Positions 51,607 through 62,256 of a stretch of DNA of 64,000 nucleotides are shown one piece after another. Position 1 is the stretch's first letter, and every line of letters begins with the position of its first letter. The DNA comes from Chaenocephalus aceratus (lineage: Eukaryota; Chordata; Actinopteri; Perciformes; Channichthyidae). Made by a program: the position numbers and the translations under genes. The notes under the pieces were generated by a model. It did no database searches and was not told the DNA's origin. It saw nothing but the letters and a program-made list of their open reading frames with translations. The stretch is taken from NCBI GenBank assembly GCA_023974075.1, contig CM043800.1:41018187-41082186 (forward strand), read 5' to 3'.

Positions 51607-53463
51607 TTCAGAGTACATGGTGTACTTCTACTCACTACAGTTCAGAGGTACATGGTGTACTTCTACTCACTACAGTTCAGAGGTACATGGTGTACTTCTA
51701 CTCACTACAGTTCAGAGTACATGGTGTACTTCGACTCCACTACAGTTCAGAGGTACATGGTGTACTTCTACTCACTACAGTTCAAGGTACATGGTGTACT
51801 TCGACTCCACTACAGTTCAGAGGTACATGGTGTACTTCGACTCCACTACAGTTCAGCGGTACATGGTGTACTTCTACTCACTACAGTTCAGGGTACATGG
51901 TGTACTTACTCACTACAGTTCAGAAGTACATGGTGTACTTCGACTCCACTACAGTTCAGAGGTACATGGTGTACTTCTACTCACTACAGTTCAGAGGTAC
52001 ATGGTGTACTTCGACTCCACTACAGTTCAGGATACATGGTGTACTTCGACTCCACTACAGTTCAGAGGTACATGGTGTACTTTACTCACTACAGTTAAGA
52101 GGTACATGGTGTACTTCGACTCCACTACAGTTCAGCGGTACATGGTGTACTTCTACTCACTACAGTTCAGAGGTACATGGTGTACTTCTACTCACTACAG
52201 TTCAGAAGTACATGGTGTACTTCGACTCCACTACAGTTCAGAGGTACATGGTGTACTTCTACTCACTACAGTTCAAAGGTACATGGTGTACTTCGACTCC
52301 ACTACAGTTCAGCGGTACATGGTGTACTTCTACGCACTACGGTTCAGAGGTACATGGTGTACTTCTACTCACTACAGTTCAGAGGTACATGGTGTACTTC
52401 TACTCACTACAGTTCAGAGATACATGGTGTACTTCGACCCCACTACAGTTCAGAGATACATGGTGTACTTCGACTTCACTACAGTTCAGAGGTACATGGT
52501 GTACTTCTACTCACTACAGTTCAGAGGTACATGGTGTACTTCTACTCACTACAGTTCAGAGGTACATGGTGTACTTCTACTCCACTACAGTTCAGAGGTA
52601 CATGGTGTACTTCTACTCACTACAGTTCAGAGGTACATGGTGTACTTCTACTCACTACAGTTCAGAGATACATGGTGTACTTCTACTCACTACAGTTCAG
52701 AGGTACATGGTGTACTTCTACTCACTACAGTTCAGAGATACATGGTGTACTTCGAATCCACTACAGTTCAGAGGTACATGGTGTACTTCTACTCACTACA
52801 GTTCAGGTACATGGTACATGGTGTACTTCTACTCACTACAGTTCAGAGATACATGGTGTACTTCTACTCACTACAGTTCAGAGGTACATGGTGTACTTCT
52901 ACTCACTACAGTTCAGAGTACATGGTGTACTTCGAATCCACTACAGTTCAGAGGTACATGGTGTACTTCTACTCACTACAGTTCAGAGGTACATGGTGTA
53001 CTTCTACTCACTACAGTTCAGAGGTACATGGTGTACTTCTACGCACTACAGTTCAGAGATACATGGTGTACGACACATACAGTTCAGAGGTACATGGTGT
53101 ACTTCTACTCACTACAGTTCAGAGGTACATGGTGTACTTCTACTCCACTACAGTTCAGAGGTACATGGTGTACTTCTACTCACTACAGTTCAGAGGTACA
53201 TGGTGTACTTCTACTCACTACAGTTCAGAGGTACATGGTGTACTTCGACTCCACTACAGTTCAGCGGTACATGGTGTACTTCTACTCACTACAGTTCAGA
53301 GGTACATGGTGTACTTCTACTCACTACAGTTCAGAAGTACATGGTGTACTTCGACTCCACTACAGTTCAGAGGTACATGGTGTACTTCGACTCCACTACA
53401 GTTCAGAGGTACATGGTGTACTTCTACTCACTACAGTTCAGAGGTACATGGTGTACTTCTACT
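51607..53463 (+). repeat. 35-bp minisatellite, about 50 copies
   Basis: The main unit is TTCAGAGGTACATGGTGTAC followed by TTCTACTCACTACAG (35 bp). A 36-bp variant has TTCGACTCCACTACAG as its second half, and some 34-bp units occur. Each unit contains the small inverted repeat GTACA-TGG-TGTAC. The unit has no stop codon in any forward frame, so frames of more than 600 codons cross the array. The same unit occurs once in the related element at about 39343-39370, the probable seed. Confidence 0.97.
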
Positions 53464-53912
53464 GTTATATCCAAAATATTTCCATACCACAGACGTAGAG
53501 TTCTTTTTGGGGACTAAATCTAATTCTTCTACATCAGAATCTGACTCTCCGTCCATTATTGCTGTGTGTGCAGACTGCCAACAGTGTATTTTTCCTCGCA
53601 GCAAAGAAAGGGGGCGGGGACTTTGGGAGCGTGTCAAACAACTCGGACTGAACGAAAGCAGAGGTGCGCTGACATTGTGAAATCGATCGGGCTTGATATA
53701 TGGTGAAATTAAAATCAGTAGGTGAGGCTGGGGGAGCGGGAGGGGAAGAGGCTCTCCGTCCGCTGTCATAGCCCCCTGCGCCGCGCACGGAGAGCCTCTT
53801 CCCCTCCCGCTATTTTTTTTTTTTATCACGATAGGACGATATCTCTGAAAAAGCATATCGTGGAGACCTAATATCGTCACGACGATATATATCGTCATAT
53901 CGCCCACCCCTA
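53464..53912 (-). mobile_element. 5' end of a hAT element with BED-finger transposase start
   Basis: On the minus strand the element begins at 53912 with CTAGGGGTGGGCGATAT. Its coding start (about 53588) reads MDGESDSDVEELDLVPKKNS then TSVVWKYFGYN, the opening of a BED zinc finger in ZBED-type hAT transposases. The coding sequence stops exactly where the 35-bp array begins, so the finger and catalytic core are absent. A 25-bp palindrome lies at 53735-53811. Confidence 0.7.
53735..53811. repeat. Perfect hairpin, 25-bp arms, 27-nt loop
   Basis: AGCGGGAGGGGAAGAGGCTC plus TCCGT (53735-53759) is exactly inverted at 53787-53811. It sits in the untranslated leader of the hAT remnant. Confidence 0.95.
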
Positions 53913-53913
53913 G

Positions 53914-54150
53914 CTCAACGCTGACCAGCGTAAACTTGCTGTCAACATGGTGCCATTCCCCCGTCTGCACTTCTTCATGCCAGGCTTCGCCCCCTCACAG
54001 CACAGCAGAGGCAGCCAGCAGTACAGTGCAGTACTAACAGTACGTTAGCTCACCCAGCTTTGACGCCAAGAACATGATGGCTGCCTGCCAGATTCTTAAT
54101 GTGCAAAACAAAAACAGCAGCGACTTTTTTAAAAAGTTCCCCTAAGTGTG
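53914..54150 (+). pseudogene. Beta-tubulin pseudogene fragment
   Basis: The frame starting at 53914 reads [20 protein letters not shown] then FMPGFAP, the conserved beta-tubulin segment around residues 248-273, continuing with RGSQQYSA. A stop, a frameshift and an internal deletion follow (FDAKNMMAAC jumps to LNVQNKNSSDF near 54097-54126). An AATAAAG motif lies near 54229. It starts immediately after the hAT terminus at 53912, so its 5' part was lost or separated. No function expected. Confidence 0.85.
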
Positions 54151-54605
54151 TTCACCCTAAGTGTTCTGTGCTGCTTAGCCCTGATATATTTGATTCCTTG
54201 TCTTATGTAATATAATTTGTGGAACCAAATAAAGTATTCAAATGTGTGTGTGTGTGTGTGTGTGTGTGACAACAGAGTGTCTCTCCTTATGGCTTCAGCT
54301 GTCCTCAAGGACTTCTGGCTGCTGGGGGCTATTTGCCTCCACACCAAAGGGATTACCTTTCATTACATGAAAAACAGTATCTCCCATTCAACCCTCTAAC
54401 ACCTCTCTCAACAATAGTGCCTTTGGGATGCAGTGCCACAGCTAATACCCCTATTAGAAATACACCCTCAGTAGCCAGACAGGACATTGCATGAGCATAG
54501 CCAATGGACATTTTATAAGATGTTTAGAACACACATAAGGCTCAAGGACAGCCTCCTTTGGGTCAAACTGTTCCTTCAAGCCCAGTGTGCTGGAGTGGCT
54601 CCTTA

Positions 54606-55240
54606 GATTCCTAAAAAGCAGGAAGAGATTCTGGAGAGGCTGGAACAGCTAAGGATCGGTGATAGAACTGACAGACAAGACCATCCAGACAGGAGGTATG
54701 AGAAGAAATATGCTTCCACGAGATCTGCAGAGAAGGCCGAGCATGGAGGGGTGTGTATTGTGTGTGGAGATGAGAGACACTATGGCAAGATATTCTTCTG
54801 CAGGAAGTTCAAAGAGCTAACTGTGCCTGAGAAGAAAGCTGGTCTAAAGAAGCTAGGAGCATGCAGAAAGTGTCTTGGATGTCATGAGGAAGGAGGATAT
54901 TGCAGAGACAATTACCTGTGCAGGAACAAAGACTGTAAAAAAGGAGACACCTCAGATCACCATTTCGAAGAGAGGAGAGGAAGAGACTGGAGAAGTAAGA
55001 GCAAACTCACAGAGGAGCAGGAGAAATTCTTGGCTGAGCTTTCCCCAGAGCGTGCAGGAAGGTGCAGGAAAGCCTTTACCAACCCAAAACAGCAGTTACA
55101 GGCAGAGCTGGAGGACAGTCAAGGCTTTTGGACAGGACATTCCTGTCATCATGATGCTGATGGAGGTCACGGCAAATGCAGGGCAGAAGATTGGGACTCT
55201 AGTGGACCTTGCCTCAGACACAAATTACATCACCCATAAG
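54606..55240 (+). pseudogene. BEL/Pao Gag C-terminal part
   Basis: It is open from just after TAG at 54604. It shows CIVCGDERHYGKIFFC followed by CRKCLGCHEEGGYCRDNYLC, cysteine/histidine clusters like those preceding the protease in Pao-type Gag proteins. The upstream half of Gag is missing, and the reading frame shifts between about 55110 and 55140 into the protease. Confidence 0.75.
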
Positions 55241-55924
55241 GCTGCTGACAGGCTGAGGTTGCAAGGTGAAAAAATAACTCTGATTGTGTATGGTGTAGGA
55301 GGAATGACCATCAAGGTGAACACAAAAAGATACCTCCTTAGGGTGAGAGTCAAGACTCCTAAAGGGACAGAGAAGGCACATGAACTTGTCTGCTATGGCC
55401 TAGAGGAGATCGCCAAAGTGCATAAAGTCATCAGTCCTGAAAAACTGCAGAAGTTCTTCCCAGAGGTCAAGCCTGAAGAATTGAAGAGGCCAGAAGAAGT
55501 TGAGCTCCTCATAAGCCACAGGGAAGGAAGACTTGCTCCACAGAGAGTGAAGGTGGTTGGAGACCTTGTTTTGTGGGAAAGTCCACTGGGAAAAACAGTA
55601 GGCGGTGCACACCCCGAACTGTTTGAGGAGATTGAAGTGGCGGCACACAGGTCCAACACACACTTTGATCGCTCCATGAGAACAGCTGCAGTCAGGTATG
55701 AGGAGAGAAAGCTTCCAAAAGACAAACCAGCACAGTTGCAGAAGGAAGATATGACTGAAGTAAAGGTCACAGCTGCAACTAATCGTGAGTTCCTGGAATG
55801 GTGGAGGTGGGACAGCATTGGAGCAGCCTGTGAGCCTAAGTGTGGAGGATGTCGTTGTGGAAATTGCCAACCAGGAGGGAAAGAGATGACCCTGGCGGAG
55901 GAGAGAGAGAGCTGGATATCATAA
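55115..55924 (+). pseudogene. BEL/Pao aspartic protease region
   Basis: The block QKIGTLVDLASDTNYITHKA holds the LVDLASDTN variant of the retropepsin D-(S/T)-G active-site loop, as in DUF1758-type proteases, followed by VYGVGGMTIKV. It would process the polyprotein. The Asp is present and the usual Gly is Ser. A linker rich in charged residues leads to a Cys-rich segment, CGGCRCGNCQPGGKEM. Confidence 0.75.
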
Positions 55925-56033
55925 AGGCAGGCCTAACCTACGTCAGGCAGGATGCTCATATTGCATCACCGCACTGGGACGCAAAATATCCCTGGACTGA
56001 AGACCCTACTTCTCTCCCCAACAACAACGTGCT

Positions 56034-57098
56034 GTGGAGGCCACATTCATGCGGACAGAGAAGCAACTAGGGCGGGAGCCTGAGTGGCAAGCTGCATATA
56101 AAGCCCAAGTCCACGAAATGGTTGAAAGAGGTGCAGCCATCAAACTCACGGACAAAATCAAGACCAACTGGGAAGGACCAGTGTGGTACGTGAGCCACTT
56201 AGTAGCACCAAACCCTCATTCAGTGACTACACCAGTACGGCTTGTATGGACCAGCAGCCAGAAGTTCAGAGGAGTAAGCATGAATGACATTCTACTAAAG
56301 GGACCTGATGTTCTTAATCCAATCAGAGCTGTTCTGTTGAGGTTCAGAAGAGGTGTGCATGCAGCGCTGGGAGACATAAAAAAGATGTACAACTCAGTGT
56401 GGCTGGAGGAGCGTGAGATGCATATGCACAGATTCCTCTGGAGAGACAGTCCAGAAGAAGAGATATGTGAGTATGCTATCACAAGAGTCAACATTGGGGA
56501 CAGACCAGCCGGGTGCATTGCACAGGTGGCTATGAGAGAAACAGCCAGTCTACCCATGTTTTCCCACATGAAAGAGGAACGCCGAGTTCTTGAAGAGGAC
56601 AGCTATGTGGACGACCTCTTAACCTCCCATAACAGTCAAGAACAACTGGAGAGGATTACAGAAGGAGTGGAGGAAATCCTGAGAGCTGGTGGCTTCTTCC
56701 TTAAGCCATGGGTCCGGTCTGGTCAAAGTGGGAGGCAAGAAACTGCAACAGCACTCCTGGGAGGAGGGAAAGCAACAGCTGAAGGTAGAACTCTCATCCT
56801 CCCAAATCAGATGAGAGAAGAGGACAACAAAGCCCTGGGAATCGGGTACAAAGTGGAGGAAGATAGGCTCTACATGTTGACCTCAATCAACTTCTCCAAA
56901 AGGAAAAAGAAGATGAGAGTGGGGAATGATCTCCTCCTAGAGCAAGTGAGACCTGAGACACCTAACCCACTGAGTAGACGGGAACTGCTAAGTCAGGTGG
57001 CTGGACTTTACGACCCAATTGGCTTAGTTACACCTGTCAACAGAAGGGGGCCATCCTTGTCAGGAAGGCATTCCAGGAAACAGGGGGTGGAAAGCTGA
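56034..57098 (+). pseudogene. BEL/Pao reverse transcriptase
   Basis: Fingers and palm motifs are visible: RLVWTSSQKFRGVSMNDILL, HAALGDIKKMYNSVWL (first catalytic Asp in GDIKKMY) and the YVDD catalytic box in SYVDDLLTSHNS, followed by a Pao-type A17 segment (GGFFLKPWVRSG). The end of the frame (GLYDPIGLVTP) is the conserved Pao motif after RT. A segment around residues 170-185 seems deleted. Truncated by a frameshift near 57040. Confidence 0.85.
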
Positions 57099-57205
57099 CA
57101 AGGGAGACCTGGGATAGACCACTCTCAGAGAGCCTCAGGGAGGAAGCCATCCAGCTATTTGAGGACTATGCGCAGCTTGGAAAGATTAAATTCCAGAGAA
57201 GCATC

Positions 57206-57877
57206 ATGCCAGATGGCTGGAGAGGGAAACCATGGGGAGTCACATTTTCGGATGGAAGTGAAAGAACCTATGGAGCTGTGATGTACCTGAGGTGGGAGAC
57301 AGATCGAGGGACTGAGGTCCGATTTGTGGAATCGAAGGCCAAGCTAACGCCGCTGGATCAAAAGGGAGATGCTGTCAAAGCAGAAACCTGCGGAGCAGTC
57401 TTTGCAGCTAGACTGAGGAAATATTTTGAAAGGCATGGTGGAATGGAGATTGAGCGATGGTTCCACCTAGTGGACAGCCAAACAGTCCTGGGAGCCATTA
57501 AGAGGGACAGTTATGGGTACCAGACTTTCTTCGCGAATAGAGTTGGTGAGATACAGAAAGCTGGGCCGGCGGAAGACTGGTGGTGGATCCCAGGAACCCT
57601 CAATATTGCTGATCTCATTACAAGAGGAAGCGCTCCTGAAAATCTAGCTGAGACATCTACATGGCAAGATGGACCTGAGTTCCTGAGGTGGCCAGTGGAG
57701 GAGTGGCCTATCAGATCAGCTGGAGAGGTGGCAGCGCAAGCCAGAGAGAGTGTGGACAAGCTCCAGAGGAAGGCATTCTCAGCAGCCATAACAAGAGCTC
57801 AAGCCGAAAGAAATCAAAGAGATGGCCTAGAAGACACACAGGGAAACATAAAAAGAGAGTCAAGGGGAGGAACCTAG
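57206..57877 (+). pseudogene. BEL/Pao RNase H-like region
   Basis: This holds VTFSDGSERTYGAVMYLRWE, the RNase H-like SDGS/AYGAV motif, then ESKAKLTPL, LVDSQTVLGAIKRDSYGYQT, FFANRVGEIQ and WWWIPGTLNIADLITRG, all in the order typical of Pao elements. A frame change follows near 57850. Confidence 0.8.
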
Positions 57878-58043
57878 TGCCAAGCAGACTCCTACCAGGA
57901 CACTCACAGGAAAGACTGTGGAGGATCTGGTGGAGGTGAAAAACTTCAGCAGCCTTCAAAGACTTGTCAGGGTCATAGCCTGGGTACGAAGAGCTGCTAA
58001 AAAGTGGCTGGAGATCAAGGACTAACCTAGGACAGGATCAAAG

Positions 58044-59497
58044 GTGGGGGTAGTATCTCTGAAGGAAAAGGTCAAGGGAGCCACAATAACAGTGAAGGAG
58101 CTCGATGACGCGCTGAAATATCTCTTCCGAGCAGCTCAGGAAAATGCAACATTCCCCCACACTACCATGAGCAGGCTGGCGGTTTACAGACATGAGGAGT
58201 CAGGACTTCTGGTTTGTGGAGGCCGGATCCAGATGTTAATGAAGACAGGACTGCAGTGGCGCTGATACCATTTGAAGCATGGGTATCCACATTACTGGCA
58301 CGAGAAGCCCACAAAGCAAATCATGAGGGAGTGGCAGGGACCCTTCTCAGGATGAGGAAAAAGGCCTGGGTGATAAAAGGTCGAATACTTGCAAAGAAGA
58401 CGGTCGACAGCTGTGTTACATGCAGGAAGATCAGAGCAAAACGGTGCCAACAAATCATGAGTGACCTGCCACCTGAGAGAGCGGGCCCGGCTAAGCCTTT
58501 TGAATTCACAACATTGGACCTGTTTGGCCCGTACGAAGTGAAAGATGAGGTGAAAAAACGGGTCAAACTCAAAGTCTGGGGGATAGTGTTCTGTTGCATG
58601 GCTTCAAGAGCCATACATACTGATCTGGTGAGTGACCTGTCATCTGAAGGATTCCTGCTGGCTTACCAAAGATTCACTTCAATGAGAGGACACCCTGCAA
58701 AATGGTGGTCGGATCCTGGCACAAACTTTGTTGGGGCCAAACCTGCTCTTGAGCAGCTCTACAGGTTTCTACACCAATTAACCAAGTCAGAGCTGGAAGA
58801 TGAAGCTGCAAAACATGGGACTGAGTGGACATGGAAAATCCATCCTGCAGATTCTCCACATAGGAATGGAGCAGCAGAGGCTGCAGTCAAGATTGTAAAG
58901 CAGGCCCTGAGCAACCTTGGAGGAGAAGGAGTCTTCACATGGGGTGAGTTCCAGACCTTTCTCTTCATGGCCGCTAACCTTGCGAATGAGAGACCCATAG
59001 ATGCCAGGACTCAGAGCCGAGAGGGCCTTGTGGAGTACATCAGCCCAAATTCCCTCTTGCTAGGAAGAGCAGGTCATTCGGGGGAAACGAGGGATTTCGA
59101 GTTTGAAGGCTACCCATACAAGAGGCTAAAAACTATCCAAACAGAGGTCAGCAGGTTCTGGAGGAAATGGAGCCAGTTGGCCGGTCCGAATCTCTTTGTG
59201 AGAAACAAGTGGCACACCAGGAATCTAAATGTCACAGTGGGAGACGTGGTGTGGCTGGCTGACCAAAAGGCCCTGAGAGGACATTACAAACTGGCCAGAG
59301 TGGTCAGTGTAAATACTGATGGAGAAGGCATCGTAAGGGATGTAAATGTGAGAACCTCTCCCAGCTACCCAGTCTCAGTTATGAAGAATAAAGTCTGTGG
59401 AGGGTACAAGGGACATCCAAGCAGGATCCCTGCCACTATTCTTCATAGAGATGTCAGGCGCCTTGTCATCTTACTTCCTGTGGAAGAACAGGCGTGA
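58044..59497 (+). pseudogene. BEL/Pao integrase
   Basis: A zinc-binding lead (HKANHEG ... CVTCRK, the HHCC module) is followed by the catalytic core: Asp in TTLDLFGPYE, Asp in WWSDPGTNFVGA and Glu in HRNGAAEAAVK. The C-terminal part (VGDVVWLADQK, LPVEEQA) matches the DUF5641-type tail of Pao elements. The frame switches near 58215-58265. Catalytic residues are all present in one open frame of 427 codons, the best preserved part of the element. Confidence 0.85.
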
Positions 59498-59557
59498 TTT
59501 GAAGGTGAAGAGTGGTGTGAGCTCCTTGGGTTAGAAACCAGGAGCTCAAGTGGGAGG

Positions 59558-60321
59558 TGTCGAGACGAAAGTCAATGGGTCAATGTATGATGTCTGTGAA
59601 AAACGGACTAATAAATAATTATGTGTTTTCATTTAGAGTATTATTATTATTATTATTATAGTATTGTTCAATACCAGGAGAGGGTATTTGTTTATTTTGA
59701 TAGTGTGGGCTACTTTTCAGAAGCGAGCTGTAGGAGGAAAGATATGAATGCCGCTTCTGGCTACAAAAAGGGGTGGAGCTTGTGATGGCCGGTCTCTTGT
59801 TCTCAAAGCCACGGAGAGAGAACCAGGCGACAGTGTGTGTGTGAGGCTCCGGAGACGCCGTTGGTATGTTATTGTGTTTATTTACTTGATCTGTTGTCGC
59901 ACTTTGCGAGAGTGCTGTTGCGCAATCAGCTGTGGTTTTTACGCAGCGCGGTCTGCCTGTGCTCCGTTTGTTTCTGTGTGATTTAGACGACGCAGGTGTT
60001 CAGATGAGGTTTTCTCTGGTGCTTGTTTCCAAGTGGAGACAAACACTCTTATTAATTCATTTAAGTTAATGATGTGGTTTTAAAGTAACAATTTATCCTT
60101 TTTAATTAAAACATAGTTTGTGGTATTATTGTTATTATTGAGAATGCAGTGAGACCTGCAAAATGTTTGTAATTTGTGTAGCATGTGAGCTAACTTTTGT
60201 TTGTACTTTGTGTTTGAAGGTTTTCAACCTGATCAATTCTTGGAGCTGTCTTCATTAAATAAAGACAAAAAGAACAAATTCGAGTTGTCCAAAGCGTCCT
60301 CTGTTGCCTTCTAGCCTATCA
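59558..60321 (+). repeat. 3' LTR of the BEL/Pao element
   Basis: It starts TGTCGAGACGAAAG directly after the polypurine tract AAGTGGGAGG. AAATAAAGACAAAAAG (about 60256) serves as polyadenylation signal. It ends near CTATCA at 60321; the exact end is uncertain because no second LTR is present to compare. Confidence 0.65.
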
Positions 60322-60368
60322 GGTCAGGCTAAATCACTGAAACAGGCCAAAAACCTGAAGGACTTGAC

Positions 60369-60990
60369 AGCCAGTGTTCTTGTTTTCCATGTGCTCAATA
60401 AAGTTTCTTTAAAAAAAGAATTCAACCAATCAGAAGTGGACCCACTTGTCTTTTCATCCAATCAGATTCCGCAGCAATCGTGCCGGGTAAGATATATAAA
60501 TAGCCCCGCCTAGAAAAAAAATACACCTGATACTTCTTACCTGCTGGACTCGTAAAGGCTCTGTGTGAGAGATAGCTTTGCCTCTTCTTTATCTAGACCC
60601 TCTGTCTTCACAACTTCAGAAACATGGTGAGTGCAGCTTTTCTCCACTTAGAGGATGTGTGTTTAACCAAATGAGCTCTGAACGTGTGTCATCACGCGAA
60701 CATGTAACCAGCTTAACGTTTTTTAACCGCTTCCTCGCGACGCATCATGTTTATAGTGAAACTAAGATGTTGCGGTGTAAGCTGGTGAATCAAGCTTCGT
60801 CATTAATGAGTGGTTTTAACTGGTGTTGGTAAATTAAGTGTAACTCCACGGCACAGTCAAGATGTTGAAGTGACGCATTTACAATAGGCGCGAATTGTTG
60901 GAAATATACTTCCTGTCTCATTAGTGGCCGGGTTTAATGGTTTCATATTTAAAACATGATATTAACACCGATAAAACATGTGTGTCCACA
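60369..60990 (+). repeat. Segmental duplicate, copy B: tubulin promoter and exon 1
   Basis: A near-identical copy of 5879-6496. CCAAT boxes lie at 60426 and 60458, TATATAAAT at about 60493 and the start codon at 60624-60626 followed at once by GTGAGT. Exon 1 of alpha-tubulin codes only the Met, so coding potential here rests on exons beyond the window, if they exist. Homology stops at 60990, where L1 sequence begins. Confidence 0.9.
60426..60550 (+). promoter_or_regulatory. Duplicated alpha-tubulin core promoter
   Basis: The two CCAATCAG boxes and the TATA box are conserved with the same spacing as copy A, and the TATA flank differs by only a few bases. It looks capable of initiating transcription into the L1-interrupted intron. 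Confidence 0.7.
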
Positions 60991-61536
60991 GACATGTCAA
61001 GGAGAAGCTGGAGATTTTTAGGAGATCTGAAAGACTTTAATCGAACATTAGGCACAGATTGTGAGTTATATTACCTCACGGAATGGCATGGGGACTGAAT
61101 GTCATATTTGGTGAGTTTAAATGTAAGTCGTTTTTCAATATTTCCTAAAATAACGGACTTGCTAAATACGAAGGAATCGGCCAGCATATTTTTTCTTTAT
61201 CTCTCCTCTTATACTCTGTTTTCGAGAGTGGCATTTAAGTTGTTTTGTTAAGCTTGTAATATTGGGGGGTGTAACTGCAATGCATTGCCGCTTACATCCA
61301 CATACAGAGGGCCCTCTACCCCTAGTGGGAGAGGAAGTTTATCCCTCTGGGCCGTCGAAACACCACGGCCCCAACAGGGTCACAGATAGGACCCCAGTTC
61401 AGGGAGTCAGCTTTGTGTTATTGTTTTCAATGTTGTGTTCTATGTACCAAAGTGTGTGTTCAGTTAAGGGATTTGTTATGTGTGTGTGTAGCAATAGGGG
61501 TAGGGTAACCTTTGAGATGTCAGAAGTATTGCAACA

Positions 61537-62256
61537 ATGCCAGGTCTGATTAAAGTAGTATCATACAATGTTAATGGCCTTCTCAATCCGATCAAAAGGA
61601 GTAAAATCTTGGGTAAAATTAAAAGGGAGAATGCGGGTGTTGTTTTTCTTCAAGAAACACACCTGTCAGAACCAGACCATGCTAAACTTAAAAGAAGGGG
61701 TTTTAATCAGGTCTTCTCAGCCTCATATAAATCTGGACCTAGTGTCGGTAATGATAGCAGATAAGTTTAATTTTGAAGTGCAGTTTGAAATCAAAGATAA
61801 GGAGGGGAGGTACATTATGGTGGGGGGAAGATTGGAGGGCAGCGAAGTCACCTTTCTGAATGGAGATTTTAATGTCAGATTGAACCCCAAGTTGGACTCT
61901 TCCCGTGGTTCCAGTTCCCAAAGTGGCTCACTGCGCAGAAAAATCAACAGTTTAATGGAGGATGCAGGTATAACAGATGTGTGGAGAGAGTTCCACCCCT
62001 CAGTTAAAGGTTTTACCTATTTCTCGTCTCCCCACTCTGCATACTCTCGTATTGACTATTTTCTAATGTTTTACAAAGATGGGCATGTGGTTAAATCATG
62101 CAGTATAGGAGTAATGGACATGTCAGATCACTGTCCAGTTCAAATGGAAATAGAATACAATTTTAAAAGGCGAGTTACATCATGGAGATTAAACTCATCC
62201 ATACTGAACGGGAAGATGAAGCAAGAGATGAGAGGAAATAGGAAAATATTTGGAGG
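61537..62256 (+). pseudogene. L1 ORF2 endonuclease domain
   Basis: It begins MPGLIKVVSYNVNGLLNPIK with the L1-type N terminus, then FLQETHLSEPDH. After a frame change come LNGDFNVRLNPKLDSS, YSRIDYFLMF and MSDHCPVQME (the SDH catalytic motif). The segment between FLQETHL... and GDFN is shorter than usual, suggesting an internal deletion. Confidence 0.85.

Larger units (their letters stand above)
54600..60321 (+). mobile_element. BEL/Pao LTR retrotransposon, 5'-truncated and degenerate
   Basis: The order is partial Gag with cysteine clusters, aspartic protease, reverse transcriptase with YVDD, RNase H-like region, zinc-binding and DDE integrase, C-terminal domain, polypurine tract AAGTGGGAGG and a 3' LTR. 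This is the gene order of the BEL/Pao group. No 5' LTR was found; coding sequence begins near 54606 directly after unrelated DNA. At least four frame changes disrupt the polyprotein, so it is inactive. Confidence 0.9.

Noticed and set aside
51607..53463. CRISPR-like regular array
   Set aside because: The repeats are head to tail with no unique spacers, in an animal genome. It is a minisatellite.
51516..53680. Very long open frames (660 and 687 codons) taken as genes
   Set aside because: They are produced by the stop-free 35-bp tandem unit, exist in several frames at once and have no domain or promoter evidence. Reported as a repeat.
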